Shown here: piece by piece, positions 17,470 through 26,416 of the stretch
Position numbering within the stretch: the first letter of the stretch is position 1
Layout: the number at the start of each line of letters is the position of its first letter
Origin: Planococcus shixiaomingii
GTDB lineage: Bacteria; Bacillota; Bacilli; Bacillales_A; Planococcaceae
Length of the DNA: 64,000 nucleotides
Reading direction: 5' to 3'
NCBI RefSeq assembly: GCF_030413615.1
Contig: NZ_CP129236.1
Span: 1,472,001 to 1,536,000, forward strand
The notes under the pieces: model-generated
Told to the model about the DNA's origin: nothing
Database searches by the model: none
Seen by the model: only the letters and a program-made list of their open reading frames with translations
Position numbers and translations under genes: made by a program

Positions 17470-17711
17470 TTGACAAGGACAATGGCGAATTTGTACGACT
17501 TTTAGAGAGAGAAGCCCAGGCTGCAAGCTTCTTAGTACGGCAAACCGCTTACCACCTTCGAGCAGCAGCTGTGAACTTTTGGAGTAGCAGCTGACGGTAC
17601 CGGCCCGTTAGCCGATGCAGAGCTTCGTTTTGAATGGATTTTTTCCATTCCGAATAGAAGAAGGGTGGAACCACGAACAGAGCTTCGTCCCTTTGGGATG
17701 AGGCTTTTTTT
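17470..17711 (+). promoter_or_regulatory. T-box leader of thrS
   Basis: Begins with a TTGACA -35 (17470-17475). The conserved T-box core AGGGTGGAACCACG is at 17662-17675 and the terminator (AGCTTCGTCCC with GGGATGAGGCT plus T run) is at 17681-17711. A threonine ACC codon occurs in the stem I region near 17550. Uncharged tRNA-Thr would favour the antiterminator and expression of thrS. Confidence 0.9.
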
Positions 17712-17712
17712 A

Positions 17713-17840
17713 TTTGTCTAAAAAACGGAAATACCCGTTAGGGCAAATAAGCGGACGTGCCTGCTCGGCTCTGCAGTTCGACAAAAGCAAAGGCGCCTTG
17801 GAAGCTCTTTTATCAGGGCTAGGCTCTTTAGCTAGACAAA
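17713..17840 (+). repeat. Possible MITE-like element between T-box and thrS
   Basis: A 128-bp segment is bounded by inverted 8-bp ends TTTGTCTA (17713-17720) and TAGACAAA (17833-17840). It sits exactly between the T-box terminator and the thrS ribosome site, where related genomes have little sequence. Similar ends are remembered from common Bacillales intergenic repeats, but no second copy is in this window. Confidence 0.4.
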
Positions 17841-17855
17841 AAAGGAGAGATTGCA

Positions 17856-19784
17856 ATGTCAGACATGATTCAATTAACATTTCCAGATGGAGCGGTGAAA
17901 GAGTTCGAGCGCGGCACAACTACAGAAGACGTCGCTCAATCAATCAGCCCGGGGCTGCGCAAAAAAGCATTAGCCGGTAAAGTTGGCGAAAACTTGGTCG
18001 ACTTGAAAGCGCCGATTGCTGAAGATGGAGAAATTGCCATCGTCACTCCTGAATCGGATGAAGCGTTGGAAATTCTGCGCCACTCAACTGCGCACTTATT
18101 GGCGCAAGCGGTAAAACGCCTTTATCCGGATGCCAAACTTGGTGTTGGGCCGGTTATTGAAAACGGCTTTTACTACGATATCGATACAGAAACATCAATT
18201 ACAGCAGAAGATTTGCCAGTAATTGAAAAAGAAATGAAAAAAATCATCAATGAGAATTTGGAAATTGTCCGTATTGATGTATCCCGTGCAGAAGCGCAGG
18301 AGCGTTTTGCTGCAATTGAAGATCCGTATAAATTGGAACTTCTTGAAGCGATTCCTGAAGATGAGCAAGTTTCGATTTACGAACAAGGTGAATTTTTCGA
18401 TTTGTGCCGAGGCATTCACGTGCCATCGACTGGGAAACTGAAAGAATTCAAATTACTAAGTGTAGCAGGAGCGTATTGGAGAGGCGACAGCGACAACAAA
18501 ATGCTGCAGCGCATTTACGGTACTGCATTCTTTAAAAAAGAAGAGCTGAAAGCGCATCTTGATTTCTTGGAAGAAGCGAAAGAACGCGACCACCGCAAAA
18601 TCGGGAAAGAATTGAATTTGTTCATGAACTCCCAAAAAGTCGGCCAAGGATTGCCGATGTGGCTGCCAAAAGGCGCTACTATCCGCCGCATCATCGAACG
18701 GTACATCGTCGATAAAGAAGAACGCCTTGGCTACGACCATGTCTACACTCCGGTAATGGGAAGCGTTGACTTGTACAAAACAAGCGGCCACTGGGACCAT
18801 TACCAGGACGATATGTTCCCGGTTATGCAACTGGATAATGAAGACATGGTACTGCGTCCGATGAACTGCCCGCACCATATGATGATTTTCAAACAAGGCA
18901 TCCATTCTTACCGCCAAATGCCGGTCCGTATCGCAGAACTTGGATTGATGCACCGCTATGAAATGTCAGGCGCATTATCCGGCCTGCAGCGAGTTCGCGG
19001 AATGACGTTGAACGATGCTCATATATTTGTCCGTCCAGACCAAATCAAAGACGAATTCAAACGCGTCGTGAACCTTGTTATTGATGTCTACAAAGATTTT
19101 GACATTAAAGATTATTCATTCCGTTTGTCGTACCGCGACCCAGCCGACAAAGAAAAATACTTTGACGACGATGCTATGTGGAACCGTGCGCAATCGATGC
19201 TAAAAGAAGCAATGGACGATTTAGGAATCGATTACGTGGAAGTGGAAGGGGAAGCGGCATTTTATGGCCCGAAACTCGATGTTCAAGTCAAAACTGCGCT
19301 TGGCAAAGAAGAAACGTTGTCGACTGTCCAGCTTGATTTCCTTCTGCCGGAGCGCTTCGATCTTTCGTATATCGGGGAAGACGGCAAGCAGCACCGCCCA
19401 GTGGTTATTCACCGCGGAGTCGTCTCGACAATGGAACGCTTTGTTGCATTCTTGATCGAGGAATACAAAGGTGCATTCCCTACTTGGCTGGCACCGGTGC
19501 AAATCGAAGTGATTCCAGTATCACTGGATGCCCACAGCGAATACGCAAGAAACTTACAGGAAAAAATGCAAGATCAAAAATTGCGGGTCGATATCGATGA
19601 ACGCGATGAAAAACTCGGCTATAAAATCCGTGAAGCACAAATGCAAAAAATACCGTATATGCTCGTCATTGGCGATCAGGAACTGGAAAACGGCTCTGTC
19701 AACGTCCGCAAATACGGCGAACAGAAATCTGAAAGCATGCCATTTGATGACTTCTTAAAGATGGTTCAAAGCGAACTTCGATAA
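17856..19784 (+). CDS. thrS: Threonyl-tRNA synthetase
   Basis: Charges tRNA-Thr. The 642-residue length is standard. Domains: TGS (about 1-64), editing domain with [12 protein letters not shown] (about 75), class II catalytic core with motif 2 around [19 protein letters not shown] and zinc ligands in MNCPHHM (about 337) and later His residues, and the anticodon-binding domain (about 540-642). The ATG follows AAGGAGAG. Regulated by the T-box upstream. Confidence 0.97.
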   Translation: MSDMIQLTFPDGAVKEFERGTTTEDVAQSISPGLRKKALAGKVGENLVDLKAPIAEDGEIAIVTPESDEALEILRHSTAHLLAQAVKRLYPDAKLGVGPVIENGFYYDIDTETSITAEDLPVIEKEMKKIINENLEIVRIDVSRAEAQERFAAIEDPYKLELLEAIPEDEQVSIYEQGEFFDLCRGIHVPSTGKLKEFKLLSVAGAYWRGDSDNKMLQRIYGTAFFKKEELKAHLDFLEEAKERDHRKIGKELNLFMNSQKVGQGLPMWLPKGATIRRIIERYIVDKEERLGYDHVYTPVMGSVDLYKTSGHWDHYQDDMFPVMQLDNEDMVLRPMNCPHHMMIFKQGIHSYRQMPVRIAELGLMHRYEMSGALSGLQRVRGMTLNDAHIFVRPDQIKDEFKRVVNLVIDVYKDFDIKDYSFRLSYRDPADKEKYFDDDAMWNRAQSMLKEAMDDLGIDYVEVEGEAAFYGPKLDVQVKTALGKEETLSTVQLDFLLPERFDLSYIGEDGKQHRPVVIHRGVVSTMERFVAFLIEEYKGAFPTWLAPVQIEVIPVSLDAHSEYARNLQEKMQDQKLRVDIDERDEKLGYKIREAQMQKIPYMLVIGDQELENGSVNVRKYGEQKSESMPFDDFLKMVQSELR

Positions 19785-19789
19785 GATGG

Positions 19790-19818
19790 TTGACAAGGTC
19801 AATCAGGGGTGCTATTAT
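19790..19818 (+). promoter_or_regulatory. SigA promoter of the infC operon
   Basis: Perfect TTGACA (19790-19795) and TATTAT (19813-19818) with 17-nt spacing, starting 6 nt after the thrS stop. Confidence 0.85.
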
Positions 19819-19825
19819 AAGTAAG

Positions 19826-20010
19826 GTTATTGAATACTTATATGTGCAAAGCAGGAGCACCCGCTTCTCACCTGATTGACGAATTGTTGGCAGGTATACA
19901 CGATGATTGACTTTTACACGCTTTTGCGTGCTGTCATACTATGCGGGTGGACCTCTGTGGTCCACCCGTTTTTGTTTTGGATCGGACCTGTAAGCCGGCA
20001 ACATTCGTCG
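19826..20010 (+). promoter_or_regulatory. L20 leader of infC-rpmI-rplT
   Basis: Leader with long-range pairing between AATCAGGGGTGC and GCACC...CCTGATT, ending in a strong terminator (GCGGGTGGACC with GGTCCACCCG plus TTTTT, about 19944-19976). Position and shape match the Bacillota ribosomal protein L20 leader, by which RplT represses its own operon. Confidence 0.85.
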
Positions 20011-20056
20011 GTTCCGCATTTAAGATATTCGCGACACTATCCGGAGGTGGATTAAT

Positions 20057-20575
20057 ATTAGCAAAGACATTAATGTAAACGAAGGTATTCGTGCACGTGA
20101 GTTACGGGTTATTGATCAAAACGGTGAACAGCTCGGAATTAAAACGCGTATCGAAGCACTTGAAATTGCGTCTCGTGTCAACTTGGATCTTGTACTTGTG
20201 GCTCCTCAAGCTAAGCCACCGGTCGCACGTATCATGGACCACGGCAAATTTAAGTTTGAGCAGCAAAAGAAAGATCGCGAAATTCGTAAAAATCAAAAAG
20301 TCATCGTATTGAAAGAGGTTCGTTTGAGCCCAACGATTGATGCTCATGATTTTGATACGAAGCTTCGCAATGCTATCAAGTTCCTTGAAAAAGGCGACAA
20401 AGTAAAAGCTTCAATTCGTTTTAAAGGCCGTGCAATCACGCACAAAGAAATTGGACAGCGCGTCCTCGAACGCTTTGCAGAAGCGTGCGCGGAAGTAGCG
20501 ACAGTTGAACAGCGCCCTAAAATGGATGGCCGCAGCATGTTCTTGATGCTTGCACCGAAGAACGAAAAAGAATAA
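20057..20575 (+). CDS. infC: Translation initiation factor IF-3
   Basis: Binds the 30S subunit and controls start-codon selection. The start is AUU at 20057, 9 nt behind GGAGGTGG, giving a protein of 172 residues beginning (fM)[19 protein letters not shown], in line with homologues. Taking the first ATG (20183) would remove a third of the N-terminal domain. The rare AUU start is a known self-regulatory feature of infC. The C-terminal domain runs from about residue 85 to 170. First gene of the operon with rpmI and rplT. Confidence 0.95.
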   Translation: MSKDINVNEGIRARELRVIDQNGEQLGIKTRIEALEIASRVNLDLVLVAPQAKPPVARIMDHGKFKFEQQKKDREIRKNQKVIVLKEVRLSPTIDAHDFDTKLRNAIKFLEKGDKVKASIRFKGRAITHKEIGQRVLERFAEACAEVATVEQRPKMDGRSMFLMLAPKNEKE

Positions 20576-20604
20576 CAGAACAATTTGTTTAGGAGGAATT
20601 CCAA

Positions 20605-20805
20605 ATGCCGAAAATGAAAAGCCACAGTGGCGCGTCAAAACGCTTCAAAAAAACAGGTACTGGTAAAGTGAGACGTAACCGTTCTCATACTAGCCACTTA
20701 TTCGCTAACAAATCTACAAAACAAAAACGCCACCTGCGTAAAGGGAAACTTGTTTCTGCAGGCGACTTGAAACGCATCAAATCTTTAATCTACAACATGA
20801 AATAA
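20605..20805 (+). CDS. rpmI: 50S ribosomal protein L35
   Basis: A 66-residue basic protein starting [15 protein letters not shown], the family signature, and ending in [11 protein letters not shown]. The start follows AGGAGGAA. Cotranscribed with infC and rplT under L20 control. Confidence 0.98.
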   Translation: MPKMKSHSGASKRFKKTGTGKVRRNRSHTSHLFANKSTKQKRHLRKGKLVSAGDLKRIKSLIYNMK

Positions 20806-20856
20806 TCCAACTAACAAAAATCGAATTTTTTATATTCCAGCAGGAGGTAATGTATT

Positions 20857-21216
20857 ATGCCACGCGTAAAAGGTGGAACAGTGACGCGCCAGCGTCGTAA
20901 AAAGGTCATTAAATTAGCAAAAGGTTATTATGGTGCGAAGCACATCCTTTTCAAAGTAGCTAACCAACAAGTGATGAAGTCAGGTAACTATGCTTACCGT
21001 GACCGTCGCAACAAGAAACGTGATTTCCGCAGATTGTGGATCACTCGTATCAACGCAGCAGCTCGTTTGAATGATATTTCTTACAGCCGCTTAATGCACG
21101 GATTGAAACTTGCGGGCATCGACATCAACCGCAAAATGCTAGCTGAAATCGCTGTATCGGATGCTGTTGCATTCACAGCTTTGGCAGACGCTGCTAAACA
21201 AGCATCTGCAAAATAA
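20857..21216 (+). CDS. rplT: 50S ribosomal protein L20
   Basis: A 119-residue assembly protein with the long basic N-terminal helix ([22 protein letters not shown]) and globular C-terminal part with [21 protein letters not shown]. It binds the leader of its own operon and represses it. The start follows CAGGAGG and a terminator follows the gene. Confidence 0.98.
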   Translation: MPRVKGGTVTRQRRKKVIKLAKGYYGAKHILFKVANQQVMKSGNYAYRDRRNKKRDFRRLWITRINAAARLNDISYSRLMHGLKLAGIDINRKMLAEIAVSDAVAFTALADAAKQASAK

Positions 21217-21226
21217 TTGCAAAAAC

Positions 21227-21257
21227 AAAAGGCTGACGAATTTTCGTCAGCCTTTTT
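21227..21257 (+). terminator. Terminator after rplT
   Basis: AAGGCTGACGAA pairs with TTCGTCAGCCTT and runs into TTTTT. Confidence 0.95.
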
Positions 21258-21334
21258 CTATCCTGCTATAATATTAAAGGTAGATAAGAGGTTTTCCAGG
21301 CGATTAGAAAATCTCAATTATGGAGGCGAAGCTC

Positions 21335-21613
21335 ATGTTTCTGATTATATTAGGCTATTTCACTTTGCTATCGGTCCTGGCCTTTGTCATGATGCGCATC
21401 GATAAAGCGCAAGCACGCAAACGCGGCCAGCGCATTCCCGAAAAAAACTTATGGACAGCGGCCATTTTTGGCGGCGGCATCGGTGCTTATCTTGGCATGA
21501 TGATGTTCCGCCATAAAACAAAACACACCAATTTCCGCGTCGGCTTTTTGCTGCTCGCGGCCATTGATGTGGCAATTATTTTATGGAGTTATCAGGCGTT
21601 CAACGGAGGATGA
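21335..21613 (+). CDS. ysdA: DUF1294 membrane protein
   Basis: A 92-residue protein with an N-terminal membrane helix (about 2-19) and two further hydrophobic stretches (about 44-60 and 73-90), plus the DUF1294 features DKAQARKRGQRIPE and GGGIGAYLGMMMFRHKTKH. Function unknown. ATG 21335 is chosen over 21320 because GGAGG lies 8 nt ahead of it. Position behind rplT matches B. subtilis ysdA. Its stop overlaps a hairpin shared with the converging ysdB. Confidence 0.88.
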   Translation: MFLIILGYFTLLSVLAFVMMRIDKAQARKRGQRIPEKNLWTAAIFGGGIGAYLGMMMFRHKTKHTNFRVGFLLLAAIDVAIILWSYQAFNGG

Positions 21614-21629
21614 AAATCATCCTCCCGTT
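21605..21629. terminator. Bidirectional terminator overlapping both stop codons
   Basis: GGAGGATGA (21605-21613) pairs perfectly with TCATCCTCC (21617-21625) around AAA. The left arm includes the ysdA stop and the right arm the ysdB stop. TTTT follows on the plus strand. Confidence 0.7.
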
Positions 21630-22000
21630 TTCATTAGCTGCTCAATCGGGTTTTTCCAATTGATGTCTGCTTGAGGATAGTTCTTCGCGATTTCCTGTTC
21701 TAAAAAAAGAAAATCATCTTTTGAGAACTCTGTTAACTTTTTCGATTCATGTGTCCAGGCAAAAATGGACATGACGGTAGAGCTTTTTTCGGTTCCGACA
21801 TATTTTTCTCCTTCAAAAAGTACACCGCGATAAGCGATGAAAAAGTTTTTTCGAGGGTTTCGAACATCGTCATAAAAGTAATAAGTGTTGGCCTTAATCG
21901 CCGCATCAAGTTTTCGTCTCGGATCGATAAGGTATGAGACGAATCGGTAGATCAAATAAATGATGAGTGCTAATACAAGGATGCGGATGAGAAATGCCAT
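21617..22000 (-). CDS. ysdB: Sigma-w pathway protein YsdB
   Basis: A 127-residue protein with one N-terminal membrane helix (about 3-25) followed by a cytoplasmic or wall-facing domain beginning DPRRKLDAAIKANTYYFYDD. B. subtilis ysdB lies in the same place and orientation and influences sigma-W activity. The biochemical role is unknown. It converges on ysdA with only 3 nt between the stops. The start ATG at 22000 is preceded on the minus strand by GGAGGG. Confidence 0.88.
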   Translation of the reverse strand: MAFLIRILVLALIIYLIYRFVSYLIDPRRKLDAAIKANTYYFYDDVRNPRKNFFIAYRGVLFEGEKYVGTEKSSTVMSIFAWTHESKKLTEFSKDDFLFLEQEIAKNYPQADINWKNPIEQLMKTGG

Positions 22001-22083
22001 GGAAAATGCCCTCCTATTGCTTCAGAATCTACTGTATAATACGAACGAAAGCAACATTGGTTTCAAAATTAAGGAGGTATTGC

Positions 22084-22569
22084 ATGAAACTGCAAAATTT
22101 ATTTGCCATGCAGGAAGACTTGGACCGGTTTATTCAAACAAACCGTGAAGTGAAAGAAGATGTCTTCCGCAAAAAAGGCTTGGCGTTATTAGTAGAACTT
22201 GCTGAACTTGCCAATGAAACGCGCTGTTTTAAGTTTTGGAGCACGAAAGGCATGTCAGAGCGATCTGTAATCTTGGAGGAATATGTCGACTCGATTCATT
22301 TTTTATTATCGCTCGGCATTGAAAAAGGATTGGACCATTTGGAAATGTGGCCAGAAGCGGCAGAAGAGAGTGATCTTACCGAACTCTTTTTGGGAACATT
22401 TAAAGCGGTGCAACAGTTTTTGGCGGAGCCGTCCATGGCGAATTACAAGGAAGCGTGGAGCTGGTATGGGGGAATCGCTTTGGCGATGGAATACGGGTAT
22501 GATGAAGTGCTGGACGCCTACATTCAAAAAAATCAAACCAACTACGACCGTCAAAATAAAGGCTACTAA
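22084..22569 (+). CDS. Dimeric all-alpha dUTP diphosphatase
   Basis: A 161-residue protein of the MazG/dUTPase-2 superfamily, hydrolysing dUTP (and possibly dCTP or dUDP) to keep uracil out of DNA. Metal-binding helices are LLVELAELANETRCFKFW (about 37-54, ExxxE pattern) and ILEEYVDSIHFLLSLG (about 63-78, ExxxD). ATG 22084 follows AAGGAGG; the upstream open frame has no family similarity. Not at this place in B. subtilis, but common here in Planococcaceae-type gene order (from memory). Confidence 0.85.
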   Translation: MKLQNLFAMQEDLDRFIQTNREVKEDVFRKKGLALLVELAELANETRCFKFWSTKGMSERSVILEEYVDSIHFLLSLGIEKGLDHLEMWPEAAEESDLTELFLGTFKAVQQFLAEPSMANYKEAWSWYGGIALAMEYGYDEVLDAYIQKNQTNYDRQNKGY

Positions 22570-22648
22570 TTGATAGAAAGAATTTTTTGATAATAGAAAA
22601 GGTTTCATTTATAATGGACAAGTACGAACTATTTAGGAGGTCGAACTA

Positions 22649-23737
22649 ATGTCGAATTTGGATGAAACACTCGTAATGCTAAAAGAATTGACTGATGCGA
22701 ATGGCATTGCAGCAAACGAACGTCAACCTCGAGAAGTCATGAAAAAATACATAGAACCGTATGCTGATTCTGTGGAAACAGATGGCCTTGGGAGCTTAAT
22801 CGCTAGAAAAGAAGGATTAGCAGGCGGACCGAAAATTATGGTTGCCGGACATTTGGATGAAATCGGTTTTATGATTTCGCAAATCGATGATAAAGGCTTT
22901 TTGAAATTCCAAACAGTCGGCGGCTGGTGGTCACAGGTGATGCTCGCACAGCGCGTGACAATCACGACTCGCAGCGGCAAAGAAGTGATCGGTGTGATCG
23001 GTTCAAAACCGCCGCATATTTTGTCAGCGGAAGCACGCAACAAACCAGTCGACATTAAAGACATGTTCATTGATATCGGTGCCTCTTCACGCGAAGAAGC
23101 GAAAGAGTGGGGAGTTACGCCTGGCGACATGGTGACGCCTTATTTCGAATTCAATGTTATGAACAACGATAAGTTGCTAATGGCGAAAGCGTGGGACAAC
23201 CGCATCGGCTGCGCCATCGCAATCGACGTGCTAAAAGGCTTGAAAGGCCAGGATCACCCGAACGTTGTATACGGCGTTGGAGCCGTCCAGGAAGAAGTTG
23301 GCTTGCGCGGCGCGAAAACAGCTGCAGCTGTTATCCAGCCGGACATCGGTTTTGCAGTTGACGTCGGCATCGCTGGAGATACTCCTGGCGTAACTGCCCA
23401 AGAATCTAACAGCAAAATGGGCGACGGACCGCAAATCTTGTTGTTCGATGCTTCCATGGTATCGCACCGTGGCTTGCGTGAACTTGTTCTCGACACTGCA
23501 GAAGAAAACGGCATCCCGTATCAATTTGAAACGATTGCAGGCGGCGGAACAGATGCTGGTTCCATCCATTTGACGGCAAACGGCGTGCCATCACTTGCCA
23601 TCGGAGTCGCAACTCGCTATATTCACTCGCACGCTGGCATCCTGCACCGTGATGACTATGAAAACGCAGTGAAACTAATCATCGAAGTGATCAAGAAGCT
23701 GGACAAAGACACAGTGGCACGGATTACGTACGAATAA
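22649..23737 (+). CDS. ysdC: M42-family metallo-aminopeptidase
   Basis: A 362-residue zinc peptidase of the glutamyl/endoglucanase-like M42 family. Metal ligands are visible in AGHLDEIGF (about His67, Asp69), AWDNRIGC (about Asp179), the catalytic [10 protein letters not shown] (about Glu212-213) and the late HSHAGI (about His322). Cytoplasmic peptide degradation is the family role. ATG 22649 follows AGGAGGTCG. Position matches B. subtilis ysdC. Ends at a strong terminator. Confidence 0.93.
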   Translation: MSNLDETLVMLKELTDANGIAANERQPREVMKKYIEPYADSVETDGLGSLIARKEGLAGGPKIMVAGHLDEIGFMISQIDDKGFLKFQTVGGWWSQVMLAQRVTITTRSGKEVIGVIGSKPPHILSAEARNKPVDIKDMFIDIGASSREEAKEWGVTPGDMVTPYFEFNVMNNDKLLMAKAWDNRIGCAIAIDVLKGLKGQDHPNVVYGVGAVQEEVGLRGAKTAAAVIQPDIGFAVDVGIAGDTPGVTAQESNSKMGDGPQILLFDASMVSHRGLRELVLDTAEENGIPYQFETIAGGGTDAGSIHLTANGVPSLAIGVATRYIHSHAGILHRDDYENAVKLIIEVIKKLDKDTVARITYE

Positions 23738-23742
23738 AAACA

Positions 23743-23772
23743 AAAACCTCCGCTTAGGCGGAGGTTTTTTTT
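23743..23772 (+). terminator. Terminator after ysdC
   Basis: ACCTCCGC and GCGGAGGT form a short-loop stem followed by a T run. Confidence 0.9.
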
Positions 23773-23785
23773 GCGAAAAAGGGTG

Positions 23786-23902
23786 AGTGATCATAGAAGG
23801 GGGTGAAGTGATCATAGACAACGAAAGAGCGATCATAGAACCGCTTAAGTGATCATAGAAGTAGGATTAGTGATCATAGAACTCTAATTAGTGATCATAG
23901 GA
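23786..23902. repeat. Tandem array of AGTGATCATAGAA units, about 21-bp period
   Basis: Six units start at 23786, 23807, 23828, 23848, 23869 and 23890. Each has the palindrome TGATCA (CGATCA in unit 3) followed by TAGAA or a close variant. The 8-bp linkers differ in sequence. The 20-21-bp spacing equals two turns of B-DNA. Confidence 0.9.
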
Positions 23903-23987
23903 AGAAAACTCCTGAGACTACTCAAAAATGTAAAGCCTCTTCTAATTCGAAATGATATAATCTTTTTAACCTTGAAAGGAGGAAGCG

Positions 23988-24938
23988 ATGAGTAAAAATA
24001 ATTTATCGAGAACAGAAGCGCTAGAAGCGGCCATCCGCAGAATGCCTGCACATTTACCAGAACGAGGTTTTCTGGAGAAAGAATTGTATAATATTACAGC
24101 AGGTATTCGAGGGGAACAAAGACTGCAAAAGAAGTTTATAGAATTTTATAGCCAGGAAAAATATGAAATTATCTGGAACATCAGTCTTTCTTTAGGCAAA
24201 TGGCCAATTCAAATGGATGGGTTGCTGATAACAAGCCGAGTAGCCATAGTTATCGAATCTAAAAACATTAGCGGCGAGTTGCATTTTAATAACGACACAG
24301 GAGAATTTTATCGGCTTGATTCACTTTACGGAAAAACGGTGATGGACAACCCTGCGATACAAATCGAAAAAAACATCCGCTTTATGAAATCTTGGCTTCG
24401 CGAACATGCCATTGAATTGCCGGTAGACGGCCTCCTCATTTTTACAGCAAAGCAATCTGAATTAAAATCACTTCCTCAAAACGTTCGCACATGCAGAACT
24501 CATCAAATGATTGAAAGGCTCTTTGAGATCATAAATGACTATCCCACCCCTACGTACACAAAAATCTCACTTCTGACTATTCGTAAATTAATCGAAAGCA
24601 AACAAACTCCTTATAAACAAAAACCTCTGACAGTGCAGTATTCAATTCAGCCACATCTTTTTAATACAGGAATTTATTGTGCACAATGCCGCACGCCAAC
24701 TATAAAACGGCACCGTCGCACATGGCGATGTGAAGATTGTGGTCTTGAAGATAAAGAAGCTCCGTATCAAACGGTGCTCGAACATTTTGCTTTCTTTGGA
24801 AAGCCGGTATCGAATAAAGAAGTAAGAACTTTTACAGGGATTGACGACCGCCACGTCATCAAAAGGCTTCTTACAGAACTCGATTTATATAGAGAGGGAG
24901 TGAAAAGACATAGAAGATACTTCCTGAAAAAAGACTAA
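23988..24938 (+). CDS. NERD-domain (nuclease-related) protein
   Basis: A 316-residue protein. The NERD domain (about 40-165) has QMDGLLITSRVAIVIESKN, with the D-x(n)-E-x-K restriction-fold pattern (Asp77, Glu89, Lys91 approximately), so it may be a nuclease. A four-cysteine zinc-ribbon (CAQC...CEDC) lies near residues 227-252, followed by a helical DNA-binding-like tail (VSNKEVRTFTGIDDRHVIKRLL). The start follows AAAGGAGGAAGCG. The gene stands alone, flanked on both sides by the TGATCATAG repeats. The cellular role is unknown; a defence or repair link is only a guess. Confidence 0.8.
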   Translation: MSKNNLSRTEALEAAIRRMPAHLPERGFLEKELYNITAGIRGEQRLQKKFIEFYSQEKYEIIWNISLSLGKWPIQMDGLLITSRVAIVIESKNISGELHFNNDTGEFYRLDSLYGKTVMDNPAIQIEKNIRFMKSWLREHAIELPVDGLLIFTAKQSELKSLPQNVRTCRTHQMIERLFEIINDYPTPTYTKISLLTIRKLIESKQTPYKQKPLTVQYSIQPHLFNTGIYCAQCRTPTIKRHRRTWRCEDCGLEDKEAPYQTVLEHFAFFGKPVSNKEVRTFTGIDDRHVIKRLLTELDLYREGVKRHRRYFLKKD

Positions 24939-24955
24939 CGCAGCTCTTTTTCTCG

Positions 24956-24989
24956 AATGATTATAGAAATACTGCAAGTGATCATAGAA
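24956..24989. repeat. Two further AGTGATCATAGAA-type units
   Basis: Units start at 24956 (AATGATTATAGAA) and 24977 (AGTGATCATAGAA), again 21 bp apart. They lie on the far side of the NERD gene, which is thus bracketed by the array. Confidence 0.8.
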
Positions 24990-25021
24990 CTGAATTAAGT
25001 AATAGTAGTACTAAAAACAAG

Positions 25022-25048
25022 CCCTCCGCCAAAAAACGGAGGGTTTTT
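25022..25048 (+). terminator. Terminator downstream of the NERD gene
   Basis: CCCTCCG pairs with CGGAGGG over an 8-nt loop and is followed by TTTTT. Confidence 0.85.
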
Positions 25049-25076
25049 CATTAGAAAATTATGTTATGCGTACTTG

Positions 25077-25090
25077 ACTTAATGTTAAGT
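25077..25090. promoter_or_regulatory. Palindrome upstream of the HTH gene
   Basis: ACTTAA-TG-TTAAGT has two perfect 6-bp arms and overlaps a TTGACT that could act as -35. It is a candidate autoregulatory operator for the small HTH protein. The -10 is not clear. Confidence 0.4.
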
Positions 25091-25145
25091 ATACATTACA
25101 TTGTGTTATATAGACGTTACATTAATAAGAGAGAGGGCGAGGCGA

Positions 25146-25361
25146 GTGCTCCGGAACCGAGTAAAAGAATTGAGGGCGCGGCACAGCTATACGCAAAGTG
25201 ATTTAGGTAAGCGTGTGGATGTCACCAGGCAGACGATTGCGTTTATTGAAAAAGGGGAGTTTTCGCCGTCGATTACGTTGGCGTTAAAGCTGGCGCAAGC
25301 GCTTCAAACAAAAGTGGATGAATTATTTTGGCTGGAAGGGGAGGACGAAAATGAAAAATGA
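25146..25361 (+). CDS. Small XRE-family HTH regulator
   Basis: A 71-residue Cro/C1-type helix-turn-helix protein, almost all of it the DNA-binding domain (VKELRARHSYTQSDLGKRVDVTRQTIAFIEKGEFSPS). GTG 25146 is chosen because family members start just before this segment; the frame is open further upstream from TTG 25101 without similarity. The ribosome site is weak (GAGGGCGAGG). It overlaps the next gene by 11 nt, so the pair is coupled, a common arrangement of small regulators with membrane proteins. It probably represses its own cassette. Confidence 0.85.
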   Translation: MLRNRVKELRARHSYTQSDLGKRVDVTRQTIAFIEKGEFSPSITLALKLAQALQTKVDELFWLEGEDENEK

Positions 25362-25839
25362 TATTCGCTTAAACTATCCGCTTTGGATGATGGCATTTGT
25401 CGCGCTGATTGGAGCATTTGCTTATGGTATCCATTCACCGACAATGACAAAAACCGAAACAAGTTTAATGCTCGAGATTGGGGGACTTGAAGGGTTTGTA
25501 CTCCTGGCTTCTTTACTGCTGTATACAATCTTATTGACGGTCTTTTTAGTAAAAGTTACAAAACACAACAAAGAAAACCCGAAACAAAAACTTGCTATTT
25601 GGTCGATCCGGCCGCCGGAGTATTTGGAGCAAGATGAAGGCATGACGCACATTACACGCGTCGCGGTACAGAAAGTTTATACATTTTATACATGGTCTTT
25701 GCCTCTGCTCGCTGCTGTGGTCATTCTTTTTCCTTTGACGCGTCTAATGATCATCTATGGGATTCTTGCTTTGGCTTTTATTCAATATCTTATTTATTAC
25801 TTGGAAATTCGCAAGCATTTTAAGGAGGAAACTGAATGA
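25351..25839 (+). CDS. Four-helix membrane protein of unknown function
   Basis: A 162-residue protein with four hydrophobic segments (about 8-27, 44-65, 107-126 and 131-150) and a charged cytoplasmic loop between helices 2 and 3. The family is not recognised with certainty; similar proteins often follow YgzD-like HTH genes. ATG 25351 follows GGAAGGGGAGG inside the preceding gene and its end overlaps the next start, so the three genes form one unit. Confidence 0.8.
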   Translation: MKNDIRLNYPLWMMAFVALIGAFAYGIHSPTMTKTETSLMLEIGGLEGFVLLASLLLYTILLTVFLVKVTKHNKENPKQKLAIWSIRPPEYLEQDEGMTHITRVAVQKVYTFYTWSLPLLAAVVILFPLTRLMIIYGILALAFIQYLIYYLEIRKHFKEETE

Positions 25840-26285
25840 TTTACGAATATTTCTTAGTGTTTTTAGGAGCTGCCATTCCATGGCTTGAAATCGCGTTGGT
25901 TATTCCGCTGGGCATTGTGGCGGGATTGTCTCCTTTTTGGGTCATGGTCATGGCCTTTGTCGGCAATATGTTGACGGTGTTTGCGTTGATTATCGGCTTT
26001 GATAAATTCAAGGACTGGTACACAAAGCGCCAGGAGGCGAAAGGAAAGACGGTAAATAAAAAAAGTGAACGCGCCAAACGGATTTGGAACAAATGGGGCC
26101 TACCGGGTCTAGCGCTTCTTGGGCCAATCCTAATCGGTACGCATATTGCGGCATTTATCGGTATGACACTTGGCGCAACAAAAAAGAACACAACCATTTG
26201 GCTAACCATCAGTATCGGTCTATGGACACTCTTTTTCGGCATTGCGACAGCGCTCGGATTCGACTTTTTCACGAGAGCGGTATAA
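25836..26285 (+). CDS. Small multidrug-export family protein
   Basis: A 149-residue membrane protein of the COG2426 family, named small multidrug export though a transport role is poorly documented. Membrane segments are at about 3-25, 29-50, 84-113 and 119-140, with the conserved PWLEIALVIPLGI near the N terminus and GLPGLALLGPILIGTHIAAFIG in the middle. It starts 4 nt inside the preceding gene behind AAGGAGGAA, so it is translated with the HTH/membrane pair. Confidence 0.82.
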   Translation: MIYEYFLVFLGAAIPWLEIALVIPLGIVAGLSPFWVMVMAFVGNMLTVFALIIGFDKFKDWYTKRQEAKGKTVNKKSERAKRIWNKWGLPGLALLGPILIGTHIAAFIGMTLGATKKNTTIWLTISIGLWTLFFGIATALGFDFFTRAV

Positions 26286-26370
26286 GCTCCGGCGTTCAGC
26301 CCTTCGAGGTACGTGCTTTCTATGTAAGGTGGAAAACGCTGTACCTTTCAAGCCCTCCAGCGCTTTTCTA
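26286..26370. repeat. Hairpin-rich intergenic segment
   Basis: AGGTAC (26310-26315) and GTACCT (26340-26345) are inverted around TATGTAAGGTGGAAAACG. The flanks read GCTCCGGCG and CTCCAGCGC. It resembles Bacillales intergenic repeats from memory, but only one copy is in this window. No terminator T run is present. Confidence 0.35.
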
Positions 26371-26416
26371 AATGTGCTATACTGAAGCTATTCTGAAATA
26401 AAGGCGTGAACCCCAC

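Noticed and set aside
17714..17980. Small gene in the thrS leader (88 codons)
   Set aside because: It starts in the T-box terminator tail without a ribosome site and runs across the thrS start in another frame. The sequence looks like a repeat element.
23786..24989. CRISPR array
   Set aside because: The repeated core is only 13 bp with 8-bp linkers, far below repeat and spacer sizes of CRISPR, and no cas gene is nearby.
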